From positions 1 through 64,000 of the forward strand of contig NZ_JAABNN010000002.1 in the NCBI RefSeq assembly GCF_009928415.1: a stretch of 64,000 nt of DNA, given 5' to 3'. The DNA is from Bacillus sp. USDA818B3_A (GTDB taxonomy: Bacteria > Bacillota > Bacilli > Bacillales > Cytobacillaceae). A program made the translations under genes and the position numbers. Of the stretch, positions 1-8,454 are shown piece after piece. The notes below the pieces were generated by a model that saw nothing but the letters and a program-made list of their open reading frames with translations, was not told the origin of the DNA and did not search any database. Every line of letters starts with the position of its first letter. Position 1 is the stretch's first letter.

Positions 1-57
1 ACTTACTCGGATTGGACTTTCACCAACTAGCAATTAACGGCTTGCTGGGCACGCAAT

Positions 58-80
58 AAAAAAGACACTATTGCTAGTGC
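58..80 (-). terminator. Probable terminator of the EthD-domain gene
   Basis: A short CACTA/TAGTG hairpin is followed on the minus strand by a run of T. It lies just past the stop codon of the minus-strand gene. The stem is only 5 bp, so it is weak. Positions 1-57 show no gene I recognise. Confidence 0.45.
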
Positions 81-96
81 CTTATTCCTTTTTATT

Positions 97-399
97 TTAT
101 TCAAGTATGATAAATGCTGGTGGTCTATGTAAAAACTCAAGGAGATTAAAGCCGTCTTTTTGAACTTCCTGCCCTGCTTCGGATACTAATGCCTCATTTA
201 AGAGATTTATATCTTCAAATTCTAGTTCCCCAATTAGGAACAAGTTTGCTTCAGTATTTTGTGATTGAAGAACCCTTGAAACTGAAACACTTTTTAAATT
301 TGGAAGTTTCTTAGCAAGAGGGATATGAACATCAAAGTAGTGTCTTTCAAAACCCACTTGATTTTTCGGCATTTCATATTGTACCAGTATCTTTGCCAA
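97..399 (-). CDS. EthD-domain protein
   Basis: This is a small protein of about 100 residues in the EthD/dimeric alpha-beta barrel family. The pattern seen is a conserved opening VQYxxP, then HYFDVHIPLAKKLPNL, in which the His residues and the PLA-KLP segment are typical. Family members often sit beside dehydrogenases of catabolic clusters, but the exact role is usually unknown. I chose the TTG start at 399 because a GGTGA ribosome site lies 5-6 nt upstream and the length then equals the family norm. A longer reading to 453 adds an unlikely N-terminus. Nothing here shows a substrate. Confidence 0.6.
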   Translation of the reverse strand: MAKILVQYEMPKNQVGFERHYFDVHIPLAKKLPNLKSVSVSRVLQSQNTEANLFLIGELEFEDINLLNEALVSEAGQEVQKDGFNLLEFLHRPPAFIILE

Positions 400-453
400 T
401 ATAATCACCACTTTCTCTTTTTTATATATTCTATTGATAGCTAGAAATTTCAC

Positions 454-857
454 ATTTTAGATTCCTATGATTTAAATAATCAGATTAATTATCCAGGCAT
501 GTTGATTAACCAAATTTATACAAGCGACTTCCGAAAAAATGTAAAGTATTGATGTAGAAATCAGGCAATTTCTGCCTGCCATTCCAGAGGCAGCCCACTG
601 TAAAGAAGCATTCGTTGAAAGTCTGCAAGAGCATTTTCTATATGAAGTAATGCAGGACCCAAAAAGTACCTTTCAAATCCTGTCTACTTATAATTTACTG
701 TATACTCCCCCTTCCAATTTAAGGAGGAGCATGGACGATGCAAAAGAAGGGAGTGATGAACGATCTCAACTTTTAATGTACGAAATCACATTTCAAAAAA
801 TAATTAAAATGTATATTCGAATTTTGTTTCTAAGTATGCTTTAATGAAACTACATTA
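454..857. other. Intergenic region, possible decayed coding DNA
   Basis: No convincing gene. The plus strand stays open from about 551 to 844 and reads like protein, but it has no start at its head and I recognise no family. A ribosome-site-like AAGGAGG before an ATG at 731 could start a 37-residue peptide. Both could be remnants of a lost gene. Confidence 0.3.
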
Positions 858-1751
858 TCAGCCCCCCTTCGATATGCCACCGCCCATATTAACTGTCACA
901 CCGCACATGGAACTAGCGGCATCCGAGGCAAGGAAGGCTACCATATTCGCAACTTCCTCAGGAAGTTCAACCCGTTCAAGTTCCACTTTATCATAGGCAG
1001 CGAGCATAGGCTCTATAGCTGGCCAATTTTCCTTAGTTGGATTTTTCATTAGATATTGTAATCCTTCGTGCATCATTACGCCAGGAGCAACACCGAGAAC
1101 GTAAATGCCGTGGCGAGCCACCTCCGCAGAGAGATTACGTGTAAAACCGTGCACACCAGCCTTGCAAGCGTCGTAAATGCACAAGTCTGGGATTTCCGTA
1201 CGACCTCCTTCAGCGCCGACATTGATAATACGACCGCTCCCCTGTGGAATCATATAGTCAAGAACCGTACGACACAAATATATTAGTTGTGTCAACGTCC
1301 CCTGAACTGTCTTGTCTATATCCCCCTTAGCAGCCGTCACAAAATCCCCAAAGTGCATACCTGCAACGGCATTGTTCACCAAGATATCTATGCCACCAAG
1401 CTTTTCATGACTCTCACGCATCATCCTTTGCACATCTTCCCAGTCGGTGATGTCACCCTTCACCGGGATAGCCCTTGTCCCCCAACGCTCTGTTATTCGT
1501 TCAGCAACCATTTTAGCCCCTTCAAAATTAATATCTACCACCGCGACATCTGCTCCGCTTCCTGCCAACCGGTTGGCACACGCTTGTCCCAAACCCGGCC
1601 CTCCAGCACCAGTAATCACAGCCTTCTTGCCCTTCAGGTTGAGTAACTCCGGCACACTCTTCTCTATAATTTGGGTGGGCACACGATCAAAGCCTACCTC
1701 TTTCAATAAATCTTTACCTTGATAATCCTCTAATTTAAATCGCTTTCCCAT
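858..1751 (-). CDS. Short-chain dehydrogenase/reductase with altered active site
   Basis: A classical SDR of 297 residues (usual length about 250) with an N-terminal extension of about 40 residues. The nucleotide-binding glycine motif TGAGGPGLG is at residues 47-55, NNAVAG at 126-131 and the YxxxK catalytic pair at Y193 and K197. The residue 13 before the Tyr, normally the catalytic Ser, is Ala180 in the segment NVGAEGG. The enzyme may therefore be impaired, or use another residue. A strong AAAGGGGAAA site precedes the ATG. The neighbouring EthD gene and the TetR-type regulator suggest a small catabolic cluster. The substrate cannot be told from sequence. Confidence 0.75.
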   Translation of the reverse strand: MGKRFKLEDYQGKDLLKEVGFDRVPTQIIEKSVPELLNLKGKKAVITGAGGPGLGQACANRLAGSGADVAVVDINFEGAKMVAERITERWGTRAIPVKGDITDWEDVQRMMRESHEKLGGIDILVNNAVAGMHFGDFVTAAKGDIDKTVQGTLTQLIYLCRTVLDYMIPQGSGRIINVGAEGGRTEIPDLCIYDACKAGVHGFTRNLSAEVARHGIYVLGVAPGVMMHEGLQYLMKNPTKENWPAIEPMLAAYDKVELERVELPEEVANMVAFLASDAASSMCGVTVNMGGGISKGG

Positions 1752-2540
1752 TTAAAAATTTCCCCTTTCGATAATTTAAATAATCTGCTTCCCCAATCGC
1801 ATATAACTGACTGTTCCAAGAAAAATGCAGGTAAACCATAATCGTAGGGCACCTTGTAAACTATTTGGTATTTTCTATGACATAATTTCGGCATCTTCCA
1901 CCATTATGTCATGTAATCACCCCCTTTCAGTTAGTTAAATGTTTGCTTGGAATCGACAACAGTCACTTCTAAAATTCTATTCCTTTTTTGCATTCTCAGG
2001 ATTTGCCGCTATCCATCGAAGTGGACCTCTAAGTCCAAAATCAAGATTTCCCCCAAAAGGCACCATGGTGTTCGAACCTTGCAGGAAGGTTGTCGTTGAT
2101 GATAAAGGACAGGAAGCTGTGGTGACGTTGACGTAGCAACCTAAATCATCTCAAAAAATAACCCATTACATACTTGTTATTACTAGTTAACCATCTGCTA
2201 GACTACTACCTTTTTCAAATTTTGATATGTATATAAAAGATTTTATTCAAGTTTAGCACTTACAAAGTTAAATCTTACTTCCCATGTGACCATATGGCAT
2301 CAGTGGAGAAAACCATGAAGCTATCCTTCAACCAATTCTTCTCTGTCTTAAGAATTCCTATGATTTGACCCCATTGTTTTATTAAGAGTGTTTGACGGTG
2401 TGTTCGCTGTTCACTATAATCAATATATATGGACGTTATTACAAACACCACAGCACTTTTCTCAATTGTGTTTTAGGACCAACAAATAGACTGAAATTGT
2501 CGGAATACTAGTACAAAAAATCTATTGAAGGAGGTTAAAA
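1752..2540. other. Long intergenic region between SDR and TetR genes
   Basis: About 790 bp without a supported gene. On the minus strand near 1912 a strong AAAGGGGGTG site precedes ATG ACA TAA, after which the same frame stays open for about 45 codons. This could be a gene killed by an early stop. A fragment at 1939-2136 is open on both strands; I could not decide whether either strand is a relic. The last 150 bp probably hold the promoter of the TetR-type gene. Confidence 0.3.
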
Positions 2541-3113
2541 GTGATGTCGAAAAAGAATCGGCGAGTCATGTACAGCAAAATTTGCTTGCAGCAGGCCCTG
2601 ATTACACTGCTAAATGACCAGGATTTGACCACCATTAGTGTCAAGAAGCTATGTCAGCAAGCGGAAGTAAACCGCAGCACTTTTTACGCCCATTATCAAA
2701 ACACAAGCGAGCTGCTGGCTGAAATTGAAAACCAACTGCTTCACGACATAAACGAGGGCATCTTTTATGCCAAAGGCGGCACCTCTCGTGACGACTTGCC
2801 GCGTAACATTGAAAAGCTGCTTCTGTTTTTGGAACAAAATCGTGAGCTCTATATCACCCTATGCCACCGCAGCCCCACCTTCATGACCAAGGTTACCGAA
2901 CGCGCCATGGAAATGGACAGCCTGGCTCGTTCTAGCCGTGGGCTGCAACGCTATGCCTATCTATGTACCTTTAAATTCGTCATTGACGGCCTTTTCAGCG
3001 TCGTCCTGCAGTGGTTGGAACAAGTGAACCGCCTGCCAGCAGCAAGAATGACGCCCCTGTTCTGCCACCTACTGGACAATACTTCCCCCTTTAGTGAGGG
3101 GTTAATCTCATAA
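2541..3113 (+). CDS. TetR/AcrR-family transcriptional regulator
   Basis: A 190-residue one-component regulator. The N-terminal helix-turn-helix is at about residues 25-50, with TTISVKKLCQQAEVNRSTFYAHY matching the family pattern (split motif: ISVKKLCQQA, VNRSTFYAHY). The C-terminal ligand or dimer domain is of the kind seen in DhaS-like members. AAGGAGG at 2528-2534 lies 6 nt from a GTG at 2541 and 9 nt from an in-frame ATG at 2544, so either may start it. It faces the SDR gene divergently across 790 bp. Regulation of that gene is a guess. Confidence 0.8.
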   Translation: MMSKKNRRVMYSKICLQQALITLLNDQDLTTISVKKLCQQAEVNRSTFYAHYQNTSELLAEIENQLLHDINEGIFYAKGGTSRDDLPRNIEKLLLFLEQNRELYITLCHRSPTFMTKVTERAMEMDSLARSSRGLQRYAYLCTFKFVIDGLFSVVLQWLEQVNRLPAARMTPLFCHLLDNTSPFSEGLIS

Positions 3114-3221
3114 TATACAGGCAGGTCCTCTATGATTATCTCAGTGAAAACTTTATGTTCAACCTGATACATGGATAACAGATTTATCATGCGTAATTCA
3201 TTTAAGAACTCGAAGTTTCTG

Positions 3222-3339
3222 AGTGAAAATTTTCACTTGAAACCTTGTTACAATTGAATTTCTATTTAGATCTAAAAACAAAAAACACCCTTTCCCTGGT
3301 GAAATAAAGGTAACGACACCAACCAAAGAAAGGGTGTTT
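3222..3339. repeat. Two palindromes downstream of the TetR gene
   Basis: Positions 3222-3237 are a perfect 16-bp palindrome. Positions 3283-3294 and 3328-3339 are a perfect 12-bp inverted repeat (AAACACCCTTTC and its complement) separated by 33 bp, with an inner GGTG/CACC pair. The second could be a transposon-end remnant or a strong RNA hairpin. I saw no second copy in the window. Confidence 0.5.
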
Positions 3340-3530
3340 ACTGTGTCCCATTTTTGAAAGTGCTTATTAATGTGAAAAATAGTGGTTGAGTGGGATAGGG
3401 CACAATTGTGAATGTGCGTTTTGGTCTCAGAAAACTAGATTCATTAACTAAAGCTAGTTATCTTTAAACAGCTGTGCAGTTAAAATATTATTCCTACACT
3501 TCACCCCCGCTTAAACTCGCATTCCCTCGT

Positions 3531-3617
3531 ATCGGGATTACGATGGATACATATACTCATGTGTTACCAAATATGCAAAAAGAAGCTGCCCATCAATTTG
3601 AGCAGCTCATTAAATAA
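3531..3617 (+). pseudogene. C-terminal relic of a tyrosine integrase
   Basis: The plus strand encodes IGITMDTYTHVLPNMQKEAA and continues to a natural stop at 3615-3617. This is the end of a phage/ICE-type tyrosine recombinase, with the catalytic Tyr in TMDTYTHV. Homology stops abruptly upstream, so the rest of the gene is gone. It lies about 120 bp from the tRNA-Sec attachment repeat, just where an earlier element in the same tRNA would have left its integrase. Confidence 0.8.
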
Positions 3618-3734
3618 CCTATGTAAATGAAGAAAAAACCCATGTTACCAAAATGTGACCAAAGATGATATTTTCAGTTGTTGGCCAACAACCTTAACCT
3701 CAATTTAACTTCTCAAATTCCTTATATATTAAGG

Positions 3735-3826
3735 TTGGCGGGACTGCGTGGGAATCGAACCCACCAGACCTGGCACGCAGGTCTCAAGCAGTTTTGAAGA
3801 CTGTGGAGGACACCAGTACCCCATTC
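3735..3826 (-). repeat. Left attachment repeat (partial tRNA-Sec copy)
   Basis: Identical over 92 bp to 17181-17272, with the same UCA anticodon, long variable arm, T arm and encoded CCA. The six 5' nucleotides differ, so a normal acceptor stem cannot form. This is the far-end att site of the island, not a functional tRNA. Confidence 0.9.
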
Positions 3827-4160
3827 GCAGTTTCAAAATACCGTTAAATCAACATTTTCTATGACGCCAAAACAGATTTCTTATAACTTCTGATACAGTT
3901 TTCGTTCAACCATTACAGATTTATTATAGTTATAAGTTTATATTAGTGTCAATTATTCATCCACTTATTGATTAAACCCTGCTTTTATTTAATCTCAACC
4001 ACATCAAAATTTTTACCAAAAAATCCTACTTCTACTAAAGGAGGTTGGATTAATTCTGAGGTAATATTACTAGAACTTTTGCTGCCTTCGATTCTACATA
4101 AGAACCATAGTTAATCGGTTCAGTTACCTGCCCCATCCCCTATTGAAATATACGAAAAAG
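3827..4160. other. Island left end, no gene seen
   Basis: About 330 bp of AT-rich sequence with no open frame or repeat that I can support. Confidence 0.4.
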
Positions 4161-4193
4161 ACCGCACAAGTGAATAAATCACTACTATGCGGT
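4161..4193 (-). terminator. Rho-independent terminator of the RT-HD gene
   Basis: ACCGCA/TGCGGT outer stem with an inner AGTGA/TCACT stem, followed on the minus strand by CTTTTT. It lies about 100 bp past the stop of the reverse transcriptase fusion. Confidence 0.8.
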
Positions 4194-4294
4194 ATGTAAT
4201 AGTATAAAAGTTAGCAAACTACGTGGTAATCGAAACTCCCAGTATACTATATATCCTAAATAGAAAAATACATCAATTAGAAAGTCAGATACAT

Positions 4295-7200
4295 TTAGAA
4301 AAATCTGTGCATAAATTCCTGTGCTGAATGCTTATCATTTCTATTATAAACAAAATAAAAATCTTTATTTGAATTTTCATCCAAAACAACATTCAAATCA
4401 AATTGCACATTTATATTCTTTTGTTTTAAATACATATTTAAATATACTATTTCCGCAAAAAACCAATTATAAGATTCATTAACAAAAGCACAAGTAAGAT
4501 TACAATTATTTTCATCAAAATACTTGAAATCACAATTCGCTTCAGAGATATGCTCCTTACCTTCTTCGAAGAATCCCTTTAGAGACTCTCCAGTAAGTCC
4601 ATCATCTTCTAATTTTAATTTACATTTACGCCCACACCGATTTTTCAATCTTTCACTCTCAATTTTTCCTGTTGGTAAGTAATTGTGTATGATGGATAAT
4701 TGAACAATAACTGGTTCATTGATATCTTCATTACGAATAGTTTTAATTTCTAAACTATTTACGCTTAAGTGCTTAACCCAATGGAATATAGATATATCAT
4801 CCATTCTCTTAAAATTTCTTTCGAGTATTTCTTGTCTCACTCTTTCTCTAGATACATCAGATAAATCTGCCAACCTTAATAAAAGAGATAATAACTTTAA
4901 TCTAATAGGATGATTACCGTCATGTAAAACCTCATTAATTTTGTTAACATTGGATTTTAACTCACCGTGGGCAGCACTCATTATTCCAATATCTCTTCTT
5001 TCAGCAACTGTTAATGGTAATGAAGGATAGTCTGAAACCAATTCTCTCTCTGACACATAAGGGTGTTCACTTCTAATAATCCCTTCCCTTATTTTTTCAA
5101 CCTCGGTATGAATGTCATAAATATAAGGTAATTTAAGATACTTCCCTTCTTTACCTTTTTCTGTTGAAAATGGATTATCAATTATTTTCCCAACATTAGA
5201 TATTAATTTATTTACATCTACTTGTGTGTGGTCTGCTAGCCTCTTATCGTCTGGTGAACTTAGCATTCCTAAATCATGTAGGTAACATGCCGCAAATAAT
5301 CTAAACGCCTCTTTTGAATTTATATATATTGAGAAATCAGACCTCTTAAATATTTCGTGAATATTATAAATCAAATACCTAGCATGTTCATGATTATGCA
5401 GAGTATAAAAATTACATTCTTTTGCACCATTTTTCCAGCTATTCTCTACAAAAACACTTATTAAAAATAAATTATCCAGCGAATGGAAATCTTTAATGTA
5501 ATGTTTTAGAGTTTTTTCCAATTTAAATTGTTCGAAACTTAATTCTATTCTATATCCTTCATATTTAATTGCATCTAATAAAAAACTAACAAATTCTTCA
5601 ATATTAAATCTGTTGTGGAATAACTTTCTTAATACCCTATATTGCCATATATTTATTATTTTTGATTCATTGAATATATTAATCCCATTTTGCAAATCTA
5701 TTTCAAATAAAACCTCAAATAATTTTATAAAAGATTCTCTCCAAATCTTATGTGAAGGTTCATAATAATAAATATCATTTTTATATAGGGGATTTCCAAA
5801 AAAGTAAAAAGTTTGGGATTCGTTGTTAAAATAAATATAATCTGGGTTAATAACACTGCATGGGATTCGTTGATTTGTAAATTTAAATTGATAATCTAAC
5901 CATGAAGCCAAGTTAGTCAATACTAATTTTACAAAGGAATCATTTAAAGACATTTCTCTAAGAGATATGCCACAATTCTGAAATTCACAAGTCCATTGTC
6001 CACTGTTATCCTGATTAAATTTTTTGTATTTTATCTTTTTGAAATCTTCAGTTTCTAAGTAATTATCCTGAAGGTCATAAGAAGTACTAGAATGATATAA
6101 CATATTATTTTGTAAATATATCCTTTTTTCACGATTGTAAATACTGTATATACTATTTATTTCTGAATTGATATTTAAACTAAATATTAAATTTTGTAGT
6201 TCAATATCTGAAAAACCCTCCAGATACTCCTTGTAAGGCTTTAAGTATTTTATCCAGTCTGGATGCAAATTAGTTAAAATTGCCTTTATCATAATTGGTG
6301 AACTACATGGAATATGAAAATCTAATTGTTCTTTAATTTTTTCTTTAGAGTACTTCAATTCAACTGGAGACCATCTATACATATATGAGAAAATAATATA
6401 TTTAACGTAATTTATCTCTAGTAAATCTTCATTAGTTAGTAAACTATTCAATTTATCAATAAATGAGAGTTTTTGATTTAGATTGGACGCACTTAAGAAC
6501 AAAGCATGCCACATAGCAATAAAATTCGAACTTAGATTTTCTAAATTCATAAATCGTATTAAATTAACATCCCATTCTTCTACATCGTCTTCAATTAACT
6601 TAATAATCCTATAATCAACAAATTTTCCAATTCTCTCCTCTAATTTATTCTTCTTTTCTTCAAACCTATAGATTTCATTTAATTCTTTTAATAGTAGACT
6701 TAAACGTTCTCTCATCTGTTCTTTATCTTGTGAAGAAAGTATTACATCATCTCTAATTGCTCTATCTAAATTAGATGCTCTCCCCATTATTTTTGTCTCA
6801 TTTTTTTTACTCTCATCTACTTCATATATACCTGACTTATCTTCATTTAATTTAAGGTTTCTATTTCCCATAAATACTGATAACTCTTCAATAACCTCTT
6901 GTGCTTCTTCCTTAGTTTCACAATATACTCTAATATCATCAACGTAACTAAATGCAGCAACATTGGAATACTTATTTCTAATACTGTCTAAATACTTTCT
7001 GATGTAAAATAAAGCAAGAATTGGGGAATAAAGTGTACCCTGTGGGAGTCCACTTAATTCTTGTTTCTCTCCCACTTCCGTTATGCAATTTAGGTTTAGG
7101 ATTTTATTTAACCAATGTACAAAGTCATTATCAGTTTCATCTAATGACAAAACACTAACAATCTCTTCTATTAAAAGTTGTTTATTAATATTAGGATAGA

Positions 7201-7717
7201 AATTTTCAATATCTGCCTCAACTACAAACCTGTATTTTTCATTTTCAGAACAAGTAATTTCCTCATTAACAAACTTCGAGTAACCATATTTCCAATATTG
7301 ATACATATTTTCGGAGGTAGAACTGTTTAATTTATAACCAAAATTCGATATAGGCAGCATATATCGAATTTCTTCAGCCAATACGTTAATAACCGACTGA
7401 ATAATCACGGAATCAAAAAAACTAGATTTTACTATTGGCCGAATCACCCATTGATTATCAATCTTTTTCTTTGGCTTATTTAATAATTCTAGAGGCTTAA
7501 GGATATAATCTTTTTTGCCTATTAAAATTGATTTTATTTCATCATAGACATATGGGACAGATTTTTCAAAAAGTTCCACCTCATGCAAATTATGGAGTTC
7601 TTTATTCATAAAATTATTTCTTGCTCTTAAATAGGCTAAATGTATATTTCTATAATCTGAAACTCTATCCATAATATTACCAATTATTTTATTATCTTTC
7701 TCAACAATAGTTAGCAT
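4295..7717 (-). CDS. Reverse transcriptase-HD phosphohydrolase fusion, putative defence RT
   Basis: An 1140-residue protein. The N-terminal third is a group II intron/retron-like reverse transcriptase: catalytic D169 in EADIENFY, GLPQG at 223-227 and YVDD at 258-261, so all three metal-binding aspartates are present. Residues about 310-760 match nothing I recognise. Residues about 765-960 form an HD-type phosphohydrolase: LHNHEHA near 770, LHDLG near 814, later His near 885 and 917, and RLADLSDVSRER near 950. A Cys-containing tail follows. There is no intron maturase or endonuclease domain, which argues against a group II intron. Single-gene RTs fused to other enzymatic domains are known in the unknown-group/Abi RT defence families; membership here is inferred. 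AAGGAGG lies 6 nt before the ATG. Confidence 0.85.
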   Translation of the reverse strand: MLTIVEKDNKIIGNIMDRVSDYRNIHLAYLRARNNFMNKELHNLHEVELFEKSVPYVYDEIKSILIGKKDYILKPLELLNKPKKKIDNQWVIRPIVKSSFFDSVIIQSVINVLAEEIRYMLPISNFGYKLNSSTSENMYQYWKYGYSKFVNEEITCSENEKYRFVVEADIENFYPNINKQLLIEEIVSVLSLDETDNDFVHWLNKILNLNCITEVGEKQELSGLPQGTLYSPILALFYIRKYLDSIRNKYSNVAAFSYVDDIRVYCETKEEAQEVIEELSVFMGNRNLKLNEDKSGIYEVDESKKNETKIMGRASNLDRAIRDDVILSSQDKEQMRERLSLLLKELNEIYRFEEKKNKLEERIGKFVDYRIIKLIEDDVEEWDVNLIRFMNLENLSSNFIAMWHALFLSASNLNQKLSFIDKLNSLLTNEDLLEINYVKYIIFSYMYRWSPVELKYSKEKIKEQLDFHIPCSSPIMIKAILTNLHPDWIKYLKPYKEYLEGFSDIELQNLIFSLNINSEINSIYSIYNREKRIYLQNNMLYHSSTSYDLQDNYLETEDFKKIKYKKFNQDNSGQWTCEFQNCGISLREMSLNDSFVKLVLTNLASWLDYQFKFTNQRIPCSVINPDYIYFNNESQTFYFFGNPLYKNDIYYYEPSHKIWRESFIKLFEVLFEIDLQNGINIFNESKIINIWQYRVLRKLFHNRFNIEEFVSFLLDAIKYEGYRIELSFEQFKLEKTLKHYIKDFHSLDNLFLISVFVENSWKNGAKECNFYTLHNHEHARYLIYNIHEIFKRSDFSIYINSKEAFRLFAACYLHDLGMLSSPDDKRLADHTQVDVNKLISNVGKIIDNPFSTEKGKEGKYLKLPYIYDIHTEVEKIREGIIRSEHPYVSERELVSDYPSLPLTVAERRDIGIMSAAHGELKSNVNKINEVLHDGNHPIRLKLLSLLLRLADLSDVSRERVRQEILERNFKRMDDISIFHWVKHLSVNSLEIKTIRNEDINEPVIVQLSIIHNYLPTGKIESERLKNRCGRKCKLKLEDDGLTGESLKGFFEEGKEHISEANCDFKYFDENNCNLTCAFVNESYNWFFAEIVYLNMYLKQKNINVQFDLNVVLDENSNKDFYFVYNRNDKHSAQEFMHRFF

Positions 7718-7956
7718 AAACTTCCTCCTTGATAGACTGGCTAATACATTATAAATTAGTGAATTCCTCTTAGTTCAATTATACTAAAATTTGGCATTTG
7801 GTAGGGATATTAATTAATTTTAAAAGAATTATCTTAATCCTTGGTGTTTGAGTGAACCGACTATGGCTTTATTCCACTTCCGCCTCTAGTTCAAATGCGG
7901 AAATACACCCCCACCTCTACAATATTTAAAAAGAGACCCCTTTAGGAGCCTCCTTA
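7718..7956 (-). promoter_or_regulatory. Leader and probable promoter of the RT-HD gene
   Basis: On the minus strand TATAAT occurs about 45 nt before the start codon, with TTGAAC 19 bp upstream of it, a loose sigma-A promoter. A weak hairpin at about 7934-7957 may end transcription of the recombinase remnant. I see no retron-type msr/msd structure. Confidence 0.4.
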
Positions 7957-8373
7957 TTAAATAACTTGTTGATGCTCTTTGATTAACTTATCTAGTGTAG
8001 GTCTAGATACCTGTAGTTCCTTTGCAAGCTGAGACTTTGATACTTCACGATTCATATATCGTTGATAATGCTTTTCGAATCCTTGGATTGCTACCTCTTT
8101 TCGTCCTTTGTACTTTCCTTCTGCTTTAGCTATGGCTATGCCCTTACGCTGTCTTTCGAGCATATTTTCACGTTCAAAATCGTTTATAGCACTAATCATC
8201 TTTATCATTAGTCTACCTGTTGCTGTTGAGGTATCAATCTGCTCTTTAATTGATACTAGCTGAACCCCTTTTGATTCTAATAGTTCGACTAGTTCTAACA
8301 AGTCTTTTGTTGAGCGTGCTAATCTTGAGAAGTCTGCAACATAGATTGTAAGTACATGGGGAAATAATTGCAA
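7957..8373 (-). pseudogene. N-terminally truncated serine recombinase
   Basis: 138 residues matching the C-terminal two thirds of a resolvase/invertase: DFSRLARSTKDLLELVELL, a long E helix with FERENMLERQRKG, then a helix-turn-helix near residues 112-130. The first 60 or so residues, including the catalytic Ser of the YARVST motif, are missing, and no matching sequence lies upstream in another frame. It cannot cut DNA. Compare the complete recombinase at 10225-10788. Confidence 0.75.
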
Positions 8374-8454
8374 TATTTATAGTGTTGTAGCTAATTCTCC
8401 CGCTTACCATGAATCATATGCTAATAATAAATGCTAATGCTCTTAACTGTCTTT

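Noticed and set aside
1939..2136. 65-residue plus-strand gene
   Set aside because: The reverse strand reads equally well, there is no ribosome site, and no family is recognised; more likely relic DNA.
7718..7956. Retron msr/msd RNA upstream of the reverse transcriptase
   Set aside because: No long inverted repeat with a branching G and no msd-like stem could be found; the protein is also far larger than retron RTs.
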